Positions 9,491 to 19,282 are shown, numbered from the stretch's first letter. The stretch is DNA of 64,000 nucleotides from Streptomyces sp. S4.7 (GCF_010384365.1 NZ_CP048397.1:7856067-7920066); one strand, 5' to 3'. The notes: generated by a model from the letters alone, not told the origin. Made by a program: numbers and translations.

Positions 9491-9547
9491 GCCGTTCCTC
9501 CCGCGAAGAACCCGCCGTCCCGCCCACGAAGAAGTGGAAGCACCTCC

Positions 9548-10885
9548 ATGCGCAGAACTCACGGCCGCCTGCTGCGCGGCATCGCTCTCCTCTCCGTCCT
9601 CGCCCTGGGCGCGACCGCCTGCGGCGGCTCCGACGGCGACAGCTCCGACCAGAAACCGGTCTCCGCCGAGGACATCCAGGCGGCTCTGAAGAAGGGCGGT
9701 ACGGTCACGGTCTGGGCCTGGGAGCCCACGCTGGAGAAGGTCGCCGCCGACTTCCAGGCGAAGTACCCCAAGGTCGAGATCGACCTCGTCGGTGAGCGGT
9801 CCGGCGACAAGCACTACACCGCGCTGTCGAACGCCATCTCGGCCGAGAAGGGCGTCCCCGACATCGCGCAGGTCGAGTACTTCGCGGTGGGGCAGTACTC
9901 CCTCACCAAGGGCCTCACCGAGTTGTCCCCCTTCGGCGCGGGCAAGCTGGCCGACAAGTACACCCCCGGCCCGTGGAACGCCGTGAGCGACGGCGACAAG
10001 GTATACGGCCTGCCCATGGACTCCGGCCCGATGGCGCTGTTCTACAACAAGAAGGTCTTCGACAAGCACAAGATCGCCGTGCCCACCACCTGGGACGAGT
10101 ACGTCGACGCGGCCCGCGAACTCCACAAGGCCGACCCCAAGGTCTTCATCGCCAACGACGCGGGCGACGCCGGGTTCGCCACCAGCATGCTGTGGCAGGC
10201 CGGTTCACGCCCCTACACCGTCGACGGCACCAAGGTGAAGGTCGACTTCTCCGACGCGGGCGCGAAGAAGTACACCGACACCTGGCAGCAACTCCTCGAC
10301 GAGAAGCTCCTCGCGCCCGTCAACGGCTGGACCGACGACTGGTACAAGGGCCTCGGTGACGGCACCATCGCCACCCTGGCCAGCGGCGCCTGGATGCCCG
10401 CCAACTTCGTCACCGGCGTGCCGAAGGCCGCCGGCGACTGGCGAGCGGCACCGATGCCGGCCTGGACCGAGGGCGACAAGTCGAGCGCGGAGAACGGCGG
10501 CAGCTCCCTGGCCCTGCCCGCGCTCGGCAAGAACAAGGAACTCGCCTACGCTTTCGCCGAGTACGCGAACGCCGGTGACGGCGTGCCGACCCGCGTCGAA
10601 CAAGGAGCCTTCCCGGCGACCACCGCGGAGCTTCGGTCCGAGAAGTTCCGCGACACCGAGTTCGAGTACTTCGGCGGGCAGAAGGCCAACGAGATCTTCG
10701 CCGACTCCGCCGCCAATGTCGCCGACGACTGGGCGTACCTGCCCTTCCAGCAGTACGCCAACTCGATCTTCAACGACACCGTCGGCAAGGCGTACGTATC
10801 GGACACCGGGCTGGCCGCCGGGCTGAAGTCCTGGCAGGACGCCTCGGTCAAGTACGGCAAGGAACAGGGCTTCACCGTCGAGTAG
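9548..10885 (+). CDS. Extracellular sugar-binding lipoprotein
   Basis: 445 residues. It has an Arg-rich N-terminus, a hydrophobic core and a lipobox ending in ATAC, so Cys25 is the likely lipidated residue. The mature part is a family-1 solute-binding protein (YFAVGQYSLTKGL, VYGLPMDSGPMALFYNKKVF). It captures the sugar outside the membrane for the two upstream permeases. Position and strand fit one operon with the permeases and the GH42 gene 125 bp downstream. Confidence 0.9.
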   Translation: MRRTHGRLLRGIALLSVLALGATACGGSDGDSSDQKPVSAEDIQAALKKGGTVTVWAWEPTLEKVAADFQAKYPKVEIDLVGERSGDKHYTALSNAISAEKGVPDIAQVEYFAVGQYSLTKGLTELSPFGAGKLADKYTPGPWNAVSDGDKVYGLPMDSGPMALFYNKKVFDKHKIAVPTTWDEYVDAARELHKADPKVFIANDAGDAGFATSMLWQAGSRPYTVDGTKVKVDFSDAGAKKYTDTWQQLLDEKLLAPVNGWTDDWYKGLGDGTIATLASGAWMPANFVTGVPKAAGDWRAAPMPAWTEGDKSSAENGGSSLALPALGKNKELAYAFAEYANAGDGVPTRVEQGAFPATTAELRSEKFRDTEFEYFGGQKANEIFADSAANVADDWAYLPFQQYANSIFNDTVGKAYVSDTGLAAGLKSWQDASVKYGKEQGFTVE

Positions 10886-11010
10886 TTCGAGTCGTCCGAG
10901 CAGCCCGACCGGCTCAGGTGGTCCGAGCGGACCCGGTGGTCCGGGTGGTTCGCGTTGTCGCGCTGCCCGGACACGGCCGTGAGCCCCCGTGACACCCCGG
11001 AAGGAACGCC

Positions 11011-13053
11011 ATGATCTCCACCCTCCTGTCCCGGCCGCACGGGCCGGACGGTGATCCCACTCCACGCCTCGTGTACGGCGCCGACTACAACCCCGAGCAG
11101 TGGCCTCGCGAGGTATGGAAGGAGGACGTGCGGCTGATGCGCGAGGCCGGCGTCAACCTGGTCTCCGTGGGGATCTTCTCCTGGGCCCACATCCAACCGA
11201 CGCCGCACAGCTGGGACTTCGGCTGGCTCGACGAGGTGATGGACCTCCTGCACGCGGGCGGCATCGCCGTCGACCTGGCCACCGCCACCGCGTCCCCGCC
11301 GCCCTGGCTCACCACGGCCCACCCCGAGATCCTCCCGGTGACCGCCTCCGGCGAGACGGTGTGGCCGGGCGCACGTCAGCACTGGCGCCCCACCTCTCCC
11401 GTCTTCCGTACCCACGCGCTCGCCCTCGTACGGAAGATGGCCGAGCGGTACGCGGACCATCCCGCCCTGGTGGCCTGGCACGTCTCCAACGAACTGGGCT
11501 GCCACAACATCTACGACCACTCGGACGACGCCGCCCGCGCCTTCCGAGACTGGCTGCGCGCCCGCCACACCACGCTCGACGCGCTCAACCACGCCTGGGG
11601 CACGGCGTTCTGGTCCCAGCGGTACAGCGACTGGGACCAGATCCTGCCACCCCGGCTGGCGGCCTCCCACCCCAATCCCACGCAGCAACTGGACTTCAAG
11701 CGCTTCTCGTCCGACGCGCTGAAGGACCATCTGCGCGCGGAGCGGGACGTCCTGCGGGAGATCACGCCCGATGTTCCCGTCACCACGAACTTCATGGTGA
11801 TGGGCGGGACCAAGGGAATGAACTACCCGGACTGGGCGGCCGAGATCGACTTCGTCTCCAACGACCACTACACCCACCCCGGCCCCCAGGACCGGGACGA
11901 ACTGTCCTTCTCCGCCAACCTCACGAGCGGTATCGCCGGCGGCCGTCCCTGGTTCCTGATGGAGCACTCCACCAGCGCCGTCAACTGGCAGCCCGTCAAC
12001 GTGTCCAAGCGCCAGGGGGAACTGGCCCGCGATTCGCTGCTGCACGTCGCGCACGGCGCCGACGCCGTCTCCTTCTTCCAGTGGCGCCAGTCGGCGGCCG
12101 GCGCCGAGAAGTACCACTCCGCGATGGTCCCGCACGCCGGACCCGACAGCGAAGTCTTCCGCGCGGTCACCGGCCTCGGACAGACCCTGCGGGCACTGGC
12201 GCCCGTCGCGGGGACCGAGCGTGAACCCGCCCGTGTCGGCATTCTCTTCGACTGGGACTCCTGGTGGGCCTGCGAGCAGGACTCCCACCCCACCTCCCGG
12301 CTCGACTACCGGCAGGAAGCGCTCGACTGGTACTCCGCCCTGCTCGCCCTCGGGATACGGGCCGACGTTGTCACCACCTGGACCAATCTCGAACGGTACG
12401 ACCTCCTGATCGCGCCCGTACTGCATGTGATCCCCGCGGCACTGGCCGCCCGGCTCACGCGGTACGCCGACAACGGAGGGCACCTCGTCACCACGTACTT
12501 CTCCGGTGTCGTCGACGAGAACGACCACATCTGGCTCGGCGGCCACCCCGGAGCGCTGCGCGAGTTGCTGGGCATCCGCATCGAGGAGTTCGGTCCGCTG
12601 CTCGATGGTGAGAGCGTCTCGCTGGACGGCGCGGGTCCGGGCACCCTGTGGACCGACCGGATCACCGTCACCGACCCCGAGGCCGAGGTGCTGGCCCGCT
12701 ACGAGACCGGTGAGTACGCGGGCCGGCCCGCCGTCACCCGCCGTACGGCGGGCCGGGGTTCGGCCGCGTACATCTCCACCAGGCTCGGCGTGATCGGCCT
12801 CGTCGGCCTGCTGCCGAAGCTGCTCGCGACCGCCGGTGTGGAGAGCGAGCTTCCCGAGTCCGTGCGCGGAAGCGTCGAGCAGGCCGTACGCCGCGACGCC
12901 GGGGCCCGCTACCTGTTCCTGGTCAACCGGACCGACGGGCCGGTACCGCTGCCCGGACTCACCGGGGAGATCCTGACCGGCCGGAGAGACGCCGAGGGCG
13001 TGCTCGTCCTGGCGCCGAGGGAAGCCGCCGTACTGCGACAGCCCAACCCCTGA
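11011..13053 (+). CDS. GH42 beta-galactosidase
   Basis: 680 residues without a signal peptide, so it acts in the cytoplasm on imported sugar. It shows the GH42 start GADYNPEQWP, the acid/base region AWHVSNELGCHN and the nucleophile region WFLMEHSTSAVNWQ, followed by trimerisation and C-terminal beta domains. The ATG has GGAAGGAA 4-11 nt upstream. It is last in the LacI-controlled operon, which supports import of a beta-galactoside followed by hydrolysis. Activity on arabinosides is an alternative for the family. Confidence 0.92.
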   Translation: MISTLLSRPHGPDGDPTPRLVYGADYNPEQWPREVWKEDVRLMREAGVNLVSVGIFSWAHIQPTPHSWDFGWLDEVMDLLHAGGIAVDLATATASPPPWLTTAHPEILPVTASGETVWPGARQHWRPTSPVFRTHALALVRKMAERYADHPALVAWHVSNELGCHNIYDHSDDAARAFRDWLRARHTTLDALNHAWGTAFWSQRYSDWDQILPPRLAASHPNPTQQLDFKRFSSDALKDHLRAERDVLREITPDVPVTTNFMVMGGTKGMNYPDWAAEIDFVSNDHYTHPGPQDRDELSFSANLTSGIAGGRPWFLMEHSTSAVNWQPVNVSKRQGELARDSLLHVAHGADAVSFFQWRQSAAGAEKYHSAMVPHAGPDSEVFRAVTGLGQTLRALAPVAGTEREPARVGILFDWDSWWACEQDSHPTSRLDYRQEALDWYSALLALGIRADVVTTWTNLERYDLLIAPVLHVIPAALAARLTRYADNGGHLVTTYFSGVVDENDHIWLGGHPGALRELLGIRIEEFGPLLDGESVSLDGAGPGTLWTDRITVTDPEAEVLARYETGEYAGRPAVTRRTAGRGSAAYISTRLGVIGLVGLLPKLLATAGVESELPESVRGSVEQAVRRDAGARYLFLVNRTDGPVPLPGLTGEILTGRRDAEGVLVLAPREAAVLRQPNP

Positions 13054-13426
13054 CCCCCGCGCACGCGAACGTGAACGCGGCACCGGGTCCGTTTCCGGAC
13101 CGTCCCGCCTGCCTGCCGGGCAGGACGGTCCATCACCACCCGCACACATCGACGCGCGTCAGTGGTCGATCTTTGAAGCCCACGGCCCTCCGCTCTGTCG
13201 AATGAGTTCGACTCTTCAAGAACCTTGACCGGGCCATGACCCGCGACCACTATGGGAGCGCTCCCACCGATTCAAGGCTTGACGCGCCGCAGGCGACTTT
13301 TTTGCTGTGCGGCGCAGCGCACCAGATGTCCCGGACTGATCAGCTCCTTCGACGGCACCCCCACCCGCATTCGGCATCGGGCCGCCGCGACCATCGGCGC
13401 GCCCCGGACGGAGAGTGACTTCAGCC
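13054..13426. other. Intergenic region with cellulase control signals
   Basis: 373 bp between the GH42 gene and the cellulase. It contains a possible hairpin near 13103-13132 (gtcccgcctgcc/ggcaggacgg), perhaps the operon terminator, and the CebR-type box at 13253. No coding sequence is evident. Confidence 0.6.
13253..13266. promoter_or_regulatory. CebR-type operator
   Basis: TGGGAGCGCTCCCA is the exact 14-bp palindrome known as the CebR box in Streptomyces, where the LacI-family repressor CebR responds to cellobiose and cellotriose. It lies 161 bp upstream of the GH6 cellulase start. Control by CebR, encoded elsewhere, is therefore likely. Confidence 0.85.
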
Positions 13427-15127
13427 ATGAGATCCCGCACGGCCTTACTGGCCGCCGCCGCCCTGACAGCAGCCGCCACCGGAACAGCCACCGCCGCGAG
13501 CCCGGCCCCGAACGGCGCCGCCGCCGCGGGCTGCACCGTCGCCTACACGGTGCAGACCCAGTGGGACTCCGGTTTCACCTCCGGCGTCACGGTCACCAAC
13601 ACCGGCGACCCGGTGAGCGGCTGGAACCTGACCTGGTCCTTCGCGGGCAACCAGCGCGTCACCCAGGGCTGGAACGCCGACATCGCGCAGAGCGGCGCCG
13701 GCGTCACCGTCAGGAACGTCGCCCACAACGGCACGCTCGCCACCGGCTCCTCCGCCTCCTTCGGGTTCAACGCCTCGTACAGCGGCGCCAACACGACACC
13801 GGCCACGTTCAAGCTGAACGGCGTCACCTGCAACGCCGGCCCCACCGACCCGACCGACCCGCCCACCGATCCCGGTGAGCGCGTGAACAACCCCTACGCC
13901 GGCGCCAAGGTCTATGTGAACCCCGAGTGGTCCGCCAAGGCCGCCGCCGAACCCGGCGGCAGCCGCATAGCCGGCCAGCCGACCGGCGTGTGGCTCGACC
14001 GCACCGCCGCGATCGAGGGCGTCGGGAGCGCCATGGGCCTGCGCGACCACCTCGACGAGGCACTGACGCAGAAGGGCTCCGGTGAACTCGTCGTCCAACT
14101 CGTCATCTACAACCTGCCGGGCCGCGACTGCTCCGCCCTCGCCTCCAACGGGGAACTCGGCGCGACCGAGATCGGGCGCTACAGGACCCAGTACATCGAC
14201 CCGATCGCCGCGATCCTCGCCGACCAGAAGTACGCCGGGCTGCGCATCGTGACGACCGTCGAGATCGACTCACTGCCCAACCTCGTCACCAACACCACCC
14301 CGCGCCCGACCGCCACCCCCAACTGCGACACGATGAAGGCGAACGGCAACTACCAGAAGGGCGTCGGCTACGCCCTGAACAAGCTGGGCGACGCGCCCAA
14401 CGTCTACAACTACGTGGACGCCGGCCACCACGGGTGGCTCGGCTGGGACGACAACCTCGGCCCGTCCGCGGAACTCTTCAAGACCGCCGCCACGACCGAG
14501 GGCGCGACCCTCGGCGACGTCCACGGCTTCATCGTCAACACCGCGAACTACAGCGCTCTGAAGGAAAACCACTTCACGGTCGACGACGCCGTCAACGGCG
14601 TCTCGGTCCGCCAGTCCAAGTGGGTCGACTGGAACCGCTACGTCGACGAACTCTCCTACGCCCAGGCCATGCGCGCCAAGCTCGTCTCGCTCGGCTTCGA
14701 CACCAACCTCGGCATGCTGATCGACACCTCCCGCAACGGCTGGGGCGGCACCGCCCGGCCCGCCGCTCCCGGGCCGAGGACGACCGTGGACGCCTACGTC
14801 GACGGCGGTCGCTACGACAGGCGCATCCACCTCGGCAACTGGTGCAACCAGTCCGGCGCCGGCCTCGGCGAACGGCCCCAGGCAGCGCCCGCCGCGGGCA
14901 TCGACGCCTACGTATGGATGAAGCCGCCGGGGGAGTCGGACGGTTCCAGCACGGCGATCCCGAACGACGAGGGCAAGGGCTTCGACCGCATGTGCGACCC
15001 GACGTACGAGGGCAATCCCCGGAACAACAACAACATGTCGGGGGCGCTGTCCGGAGCACCCCTGTCCGGGCACTGGTTCTCCGCCCAGTTCCAGGAACTC
15101 ATGAAGAACGCGTACCCGGCGCTGTAG
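13427..15127 (+). CDS. Secreted CBM2-GH6 cellulase (cellobiohydrolase type)
   Basis: 566 residues. A signal peptide (MRSRTALLAAAALTAA) is followed by a CBM2 cellulose-binding module (about 35-140, with conserved Trp in SGWNLTWSF and TQGWNADI), a Pro/Thr/Asp linker and a GH6 domain (NPYAGAKVYVNPEW, VIYNLPGRDCSALASNGE, VEIDSLPNL, and an Asp/Trp-rich end, AYVWMKPPGESDG). Its length and loop-rich form fit exo-acting GH6 enzymes releasing cellobiose. The ATG at 13427 follows GGAGAG; a GTG at 13415 overlaps that site and is less likely. A CebR box lies upstream. Confidence 0.9.
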   Translation: MRSRTALLAAAALTAAATGTATAASPAPNGAAAAGCTVAYTVQTQWDSGFTSGVTVTNTGDPVSGWNLTWSFAGNQRVTQGWNADIAQSGAGVTVRNVAHNGTLATGSSASFGFNASYSGANTTPATFKLNGVTCNAGPTDPTDPPTDPGERVNNPYAGAKVYVNPEWSAKAAAEPGGSRIAGQPTGVWLDRTAAIEGVGSAMGLRDHLDEALTQKGSGELVVQLVIYNLPGRDCSALASNGELGATEIGRYRTQYIDPIAAILADQKYAGLRIVTTVEIDSLPNLVTNTTPRPTATPNCDTMKANGNYQKGVGYALNKLGDAPNVYNYVDAGHHGWLGWDDNLGPSAELFKTAATTEGATLGDVHGFIVNTANYSALKENHFTVDDAVNGVSVRQSKWVDWNRYVDELSYAQAMRAKLVSLGFDTNLGMLIDTSRNGWGGTARPAAPGPRTTVDAYVDGGRYDRRIHLGNWCNQSGAGLGERPQAAPAAGIDAYVWMKPPGESDGSSTAIPNDEGKGFDRMCDPTYEGNPRNNNNMSGALSGAPLSGHWFSAQFQELMKNAYPAL

Positions 15128-15143
15128 TACCTCTCTCCGGCGA

Positions 15144-15179
15144 GGCGAGGCGAGTCGAAGCGCTTCGACTCGCCTCGCC
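15144..15179. terminator. 36-bp perfect palindrome after the cellulase gene
   Basis: Two 18-base arms (15144-15161 and 15162-15179) are exactly complementary with no loop, 17 bp after the cellulase stop. It could form a strong stem as a terminator. Its centre is also a LacI-type operator (separate entry), so it may serve both genes. Confidence 0.65.
15155..15168. promoter_or_regulatory. LacI-type operator upstream of the second lacI-like gene
   Basis: TCGAAGCGCTTCGA is a perfect palindrome with a central GCGC, a form common for actinomycete LacI-family operators. It lies 82 bp before the regulator start at 15250. A near copy (TCGAAGCGGTTCGC, 12 of 14 matching) follows at 15214. Autoregulation is likely. 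Confidence 0.65.
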
Positions 15180-15213
15180 GGAGGGCCGCGCCGTCGCACC
15201 GCAGCACAGACCG

Positions 15214-15227
15214 TCGAAGCGGTTCGC
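15214..15227. promoter_or_regulatory. Imperfect second operator
   Basis: TCGAAGCGGTTCGC differs from the palindrome at 15155 in two positions. It lies 22 bp before the start codon of the LacI-like gene, a place where binding would block transcription. Confidence 0.5.
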
Positions 15228-15249
15228 AACCGAGTCCGGGAGAGCGGGA

Positions 15250-16251
15250 ATGATCACCCTTGCCGAGGTCGCCAGGCACGCCGGAGTCTCGGCCAGCACG
15301 GTGAGTTACGTCCTCAGCGGCAAGCGGTCCATCTCACCGGGCACCTGTGAGCGCGTCGAGCGCAGCATCCACGAGCTGGGCTACCACGCGGGCGCGCGGG
15401 CCCTGGCGGGCGGCAAGTCCGACGTCATCGCCCTGGTGTTGCCGCTGCGCACCGATACGTACGCCCCGGTGACGATGGAGACCGTGCTCGCCGTCACCAC
15501 CACGGCCCGCACGTACGGCTACGACGTGCTGCTGCTGACCGGCGACGACGGCCCCGCCGCAGTCCGCCGGGCCAACGCCGGCGCTCTCGCGGACGCCATG
15601 ATCCTCATGGATGCCGAGCCGGCGGACGAGCGGCTTCCACTGCTGCGCGAGAGCGACAAACCGTCCGTACTGATCGGCCTGCCCGCCGACCCGACCGGCC
15701 TGACCTGTGTGGACCTCGACTTCACGGCGACGGGCGCGCTGTGCGCCGAACACCTGGCCGCACTGGGCCACCGTGACATCGCTCTGATCACCGAGCCGCC
15801 CGCCGTCCACGAACACCCCACCGGATCCGCCGGGCGGACCCTGCACGGGCTGCGCGCCAAGAGCCGTGAACTGGGCCTGAGCGTCCATCACCTGTCGGGC
15901 GGCGACGGCCGCACGGCCATGACGGACACGCTCGCCCACACCTTCGCCGAGCACCCCGCCACCACGGGATTCGTGGTCCAGCACGAGCCGGCGGTCGAGC
16001 CCCTGCTCCACTCGCTGCGCCGACTGGGCCGACCGGTCCCCGAGGACATCTCCGTGATCGCGATCTGCCCGGACCGGGTGGCGTTCCACTCGTCCGTACC
16101 CCTCACCTCGGTCGCCATCCCGACACCGGAGCTGGGCCGGCGGGCAGTGGACCGGATCATCGCCGAACTGACGGGCGAGGGCGCCGCCGACATCACCCTG
16201 ATCCCCCCAGCCCTGACAACCCGCACCACCTCGGGCCCCGCGCCCGTGTAA
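15250..16251 (+). CDS. LacI-family regulator
   Basis: 333 residues. Helix-turn-helix MITLAEVARHAGVSASTVSY at the N-terminus, hinge region (ELGYHAGARALAGGKSD), then a ligand-binding domain (VDLDFTATGALCAEHLAALG, RPVPEDISVIAICPD). The ATG at 15250 is preceded by GGGAGAGCGGG. It follows the cellulase in the same direction and probably controls itself through the TCGAAGCGCTTCGA palindromes. Whether it also acts on the cellulase is unclear, since that gene has a CebR box of a different sequence. Confidence 0.87.
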   Translation: MITLAEVARHAGVSASTVSYVLSGKRSISPGTCERVERSIHELGYHAGARALAGGKSDVIALVLPLRTDTYAPVTMETVLAVTTTARTYGYDVLLLTGDDGPAAVRRANAGALADAMILMDAEPADERLPLLRESDKPSVLIGLPADPTGLTCVDLDFTATGALCAEHLAALGHRDIALITEPPAVHEHPTGSAGRTLHGLRAKSRELGLSVHHLSGGDGRTAMTDTLAHTFAEHPATTGFVVQHEPAVEPLLHSLRRLGRPVPEDISVIAICPDRVAFHSSVPLTSVAIPTPELGRRAVDRIIAELTGEGAADITLIPPALTTRTTSGPAPV

Positions 16252-16289
16252 CACCTGATGCGGGCCCCCGCGCTGCGGGACGCTCGCTC

Positions 16290-16505
16290 CTAACTGTCGT
16301 CGCTGCCGGTCCCGTTCAGGCCGGCGCGCCGGTTGCTCTGCGAGCGGTGCACCAGCTTGCCCGCGGCGAGCGTCACGGCCGCAACAGCACGCGCCGAGCC
16401 GGGCCCACCACGCTCGGCCCACACCACACACACGCACCCACCGACAGCGAGCGCCACGACGCCGAGCAGTACCGGAGCGATCATGCTTCCCACCTCTGCG
16501 TTCAT
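16290..16505 (-). CDS. Small single-pass membrane protein
   Basis: 71 residues: one hydrophobic segment (VLLGVVALAVGGCVCVVW, about residues 12-29) and then a basic, polar tail. It overlaps the end of the MptB-like gene by four bases (16502-16505), so it is translationally coupled to that membrane enzyme. No family is recognisable. An internal start at Met8 is possible. Confidence 0.55.
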   Translation of the reverse strand: MNAEVGSMIAPVLLGVVALAVGGCVCVVWAERGGPGSARAVAAVTLAAGKLVHRSQSNRRAGLNGTGSDDS

Positions 16506-18031
16506 TCGTTCGGTCCCGCTGATCTTCTCAGGCGCCGGAAATCCCTGTTCCGGAAGCGCCGACGCATGGTCGGTGGACGGCGGTCCACGGGCCGCGAGTG
16601 CGGCCCGGGCGCCGCCTCACCGGGGACTCTCGTCATACCGCCGCCCGACATCTCGCGCGCCCACCACAGTGCGACCACCGCGAACACCGCGCCGCAGATC
16701 GCGAGCGTCAACTGGGCCCCGTCCGCGGCGACTCCGCTGGGCAGCTGGGCCAGCGCGAGCACCCCGCTGGCGACGGCCACCACCCGGCGCGCCGGCCCCG
16801 GCGGGGCTGCCGCCGCCAACGGGAACAGCCCCCACAGCACGTACCACGGGCGGATCGCCGGGCCCAGGACGGCGACCGCGATCAGACTGAGGCCCAGCGC
16901 GTACACGGGGCTGTGCCGGGGGCCGCGCAGCCACACCACCAGCACGGCGACGGCCGTCGCCACCAGGCCGACCGCGCGCCACGCGTCCAGGGCGAACGGT
17001 GCCAGGTCGCTGCCCGCGCTGTGCAGAACCGACCCGGTCATCCGGCCGAGGAGGGAGGTGAGGGCCCAATTGTGCGGGGAGACCGGGGTGTTGAGGGCGC
17101 CGATCCAGCCGTACCCGGTCCCGGTGACAGCGGTCACCACGGCGGTCGTGGCGAGCGCGACAGCGCAGACCGCGCCCGTCGCCCGGAACCATCGGTACCG
17201 ACCGGTGAGCCCGCCGGCCCAGAACACGGCGACGGCCGACAGGCCGAGCGCGGCGGGCGCCTTGACCAGCGCGGCGAGAGCCATCAGGACCGCGCCCAGC
17301 ACGGGAAAGCGGCCCCTCGCGGCCACCAGCGCCACGCCGAGCAGCCCCAGCATCACGGCGTCGTTGTGCGCGCCGGCCACCAGATGCAGCAGGAGCAGCG
17401 GATTGAGCGCCCCCAGCCACAGCGCGGCATCCGGGGCGGTGCCACCGCGGCGTGCGAGCAGCACCAGCGACAGCACCATCAGGCCCACTCCGAGCAGCGC
17501 GACCAGCCGCATACCGAGCACACCGGCCGAGAGCCCCGCCCCCGAAGCACGCGCGATCACCGAGGCGAACGACAGGAACAGCGGACCGTACGGAGTCGGC
17601 GTGTCCTGCCAGAGCGGCGACACCTGCGCGGCGAGCGGACCGCCGAGCCGGTCGGGACCGTGGGCGTACACATCGATCCGGGCATCCACCATCGCGCCCT
17701 GCGCCAGATAGCTGTACACATCACGGCTGAACAGCGGCGGGGCGACCACCAGCGGCGCGGCCCACACCATGAGCGTGACCACCATGGCGCGCGTACCGGG
17801 CGGCCGCGGTCCGCGCACGGCGCGGCCCAGCCAGGCCCAGGCCGCGACGAGCAGCACGAGCCCGAAGTAGGCGCCGAAGAGTCCCACCGCCGCCGCTCCC
17901 GACGACGGTGCCAGGGCCCCACCGACCGGCAGGGCACCGGCCCCCGTGCCGCCGACGGCCACGGCCGTGGACCCGGTGAGCCCCAGTAGGCGGCATTTGC
18001 GTATATGCGATTCGTCGCCCGGGGTCAGCAC
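16502..18031 (-). CDS. mptB: MptB-like polyprenol-phosphate mannosyltransferase
   Basis: 509 residues with at least ten hydrophobic segments. Loop motifs fit the actinobacterial GT-C family MptB: PLFSRDVYSYLAQG (the Asp typical of GT-C first loops), VSPLWQDTPTPYGPLF and LVAGAHNDAVMLGLLG. MptB elongates alpha-1,6-mannan of lipoglycans in mycobacteria and relatives; in Streptomyces the product is less defined. Its last four bases are shared with the small membrane gene. The first ~15 residues may not be translated. Confidence 0.75.
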   Translation of the reverse strand: MLTPGDESHIRKCRLLGLTGSTAVAVGGTGAGALPVGGALAPSSGAAAVGLFGAYFGLVLLVAAWAWLGRAVRGPRPPGTRAMVVTLMVWAAPLVVAPPLFSRDVYSYLAQGAMVDARIDVYAHGPDRLGGPLAAQVSPLWQDTPTPYGPLFLSFASVIARASGAGLSAGVLGMRLVALLGVGLMVLSLVLLARRGGTAPDAALWLGALNPLLLLHLVAGAHNDAVMLGLLGVALVAARGRFPVLGAVLMALAALVKAPAALGLSAVAVFWAGGLTGRYRWFRATGAVCAVALATTAVVTAVTGTGYGWIGALNTPVSPHNWALTSLLGRMTGSVLHSAGSDLAPFALDAWRAVGLVATAVAVLVVWLRGPRHSPVYALGLSLIAVAVLGPAIRPWYVLWGLFPLAAAAPPGPARRVVAVASGVLALAQLPSGVAADGAQLTLAICGAVFAVVALWWAREMSGGGMTRVPGEAAPGPHSRPVDRRPPTMRRRFRNRDFRRLRRSAGPNE

Positions 18032-18289
18032 CCCGGGAGCGTGCCTGCGGCCGGTGGCGGGAAGGGAACGCGCGGTGCGCCGGGGGGAGTCCGGAGCATG
18101 TCGGGTGCGACGGCGCCGAGGCCGGGCCGCCGTCCCCGGCGCGCGGGAAGCCCATCACACAGGCCCGTTCGCTCCAGATCCCTCAGCCTCAGATCCGTCC
18201 TCAGCCGGTTTCTCCGCCCCCGATCCGTCCGCGGCAGGTCCGTCGCTCCGCGCGTAGCCGAACTGACGGGCTGGCGACCCCGTATGTCC

Positions 18290-19282
18290 TCAGGCGAGCG
18301 CCTTCTGCTCGACGCCACCGGCGGGGACCGGGGCCAGGACCCGGGTGAGCCAGCCGGTGCGGGTCCGGCGGGCCGCGGCTGAGACGTGCGCCTGCGGGAA
18401 CAGCGCGTCCAATCCGTGGCAGCCGCCCGCCCAGACGTGCAGTTCGGCCTGGCCACCGGACGCCCAGATCCTGGTGGCGTAGGCGACGTCCTCGTCGCGG
18501 AAGACCTCGGCGGAGCCCGCGTCGACGTAGGCGGTCGGCAGGTTCGAGACGTCGTCGGCCACCGCCGGTGAGACATGGCCGGGTACCTGCTCGTCCTCGG
18601 CGCCGCCGAGGACCGACCGCCAGCCGAACGCGTTCATCTCGCGGGTCCAGACACCGGGGTCACCGGAGTACTGCCGACTGGAGACGGTGACGTTGCGGTG
18701 GTCGAGCATGGGGCAGATCAGCATCTGCGCGGCGATTGCCGGTCCGCCGAGATCGCGGGCCAGCAGCGCGACGCCGGCGGCGAGTCCGCCGCCGGCGCTC
18801 GTACCCGCGACGACGATCCGGGCGGGATCGATGCCCAGCTCGGCGGCGTGCCCGACGGTCCGGAGCAGTCCTTGGTAGCAGTCGTCGACCAGGGTCGTGC
18901 CGGTGGCCTCCGGTGCGAGCCGGTAGTCCACGGTGACCACGACCACGCCGAGCTCGTCGAGCCACTCCAGCGGGATGTCGATCTGCGAGAAGCGGTCACC
19001 CATGACCATCCCGCCGCCGTGCATCCCGTAGACGCACGGTGCGCCGACCGGGCTCTCGGCCCCGGCGGGGCTGAAGACCGACAGCGGAATCGGCGTTCCG
19101 TCCGACCCGGGCACGGTGACCTCGCGCCGGTCGACCGCGCGGCCGACGAGCAGTGGCTCGACGGGCAGCGACGAGAACGGGCGGATCCGCGCGAGCGCCT
19201 CGGCGTCGAGATCTGACCGCAGCTCCATATCGGCGAGCAGCGTGCGCAGTTCGGGGTCGAGGCCGGGCCGGGGCACAGACAT
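18290..19282 (-). CDS. HSL-family alpha/beta hydrolase (esterase)
   Basis: 330 residues. It has the oxyanion motif HGGG (YGMHGGGMVMGDR), the nucleophile elbow GTSAGG, an acid region (YVDAGSAEVFRDED) and a late His in AGGCHGLDALFP. These are hormone-sensitive-lipase/carboxylesterase features. The ATG is followed by a cytosolic N-terminus with no signal. Possible substrates are short acyl esters or acetylated compounds. A 258-bp gap separates it from the MptB-like gene, with no clear operon link. Confidence 0.85.
   Translation of the reverse strand: MSVPRPGLDPELRTLLADMELRSDLDAEALARIRPFSSLPVEPLLVGRAVDRREVTVPGSDGTPIPLSVFSPAGAESPVGAPCVYGMHGGGMVMGDRFSQIDIPLEWLDELGVVVVTVDYRLAPEATGTTLVDDCYQGLLRTVGHAAELGIDPARIVVAGTSAGGGLAAGVALLARDLGGPAIAAQMLICPMLDHRNVTVSSRQYSGDPGVWTREMNAFGWRSVLGGAEDEQVPGHVSPAVADDVSNLPTAYVDAGSAEVFRDEDVAYATRIWASGGQAELHVWAGGCHGLDALFPQAHVSAAARRTRTGWLTRVLAPVPAGGVEQKALA

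Noticed and set aside
7403..10126. A 907-codon open frame on the minus strand across the sugar operon
   Set aside because: It is antisense to two permeases and a binding protein with clear motifs; its composition (Gly/Asp/Val-rich, no domains) is the usual GC-bias shadow.
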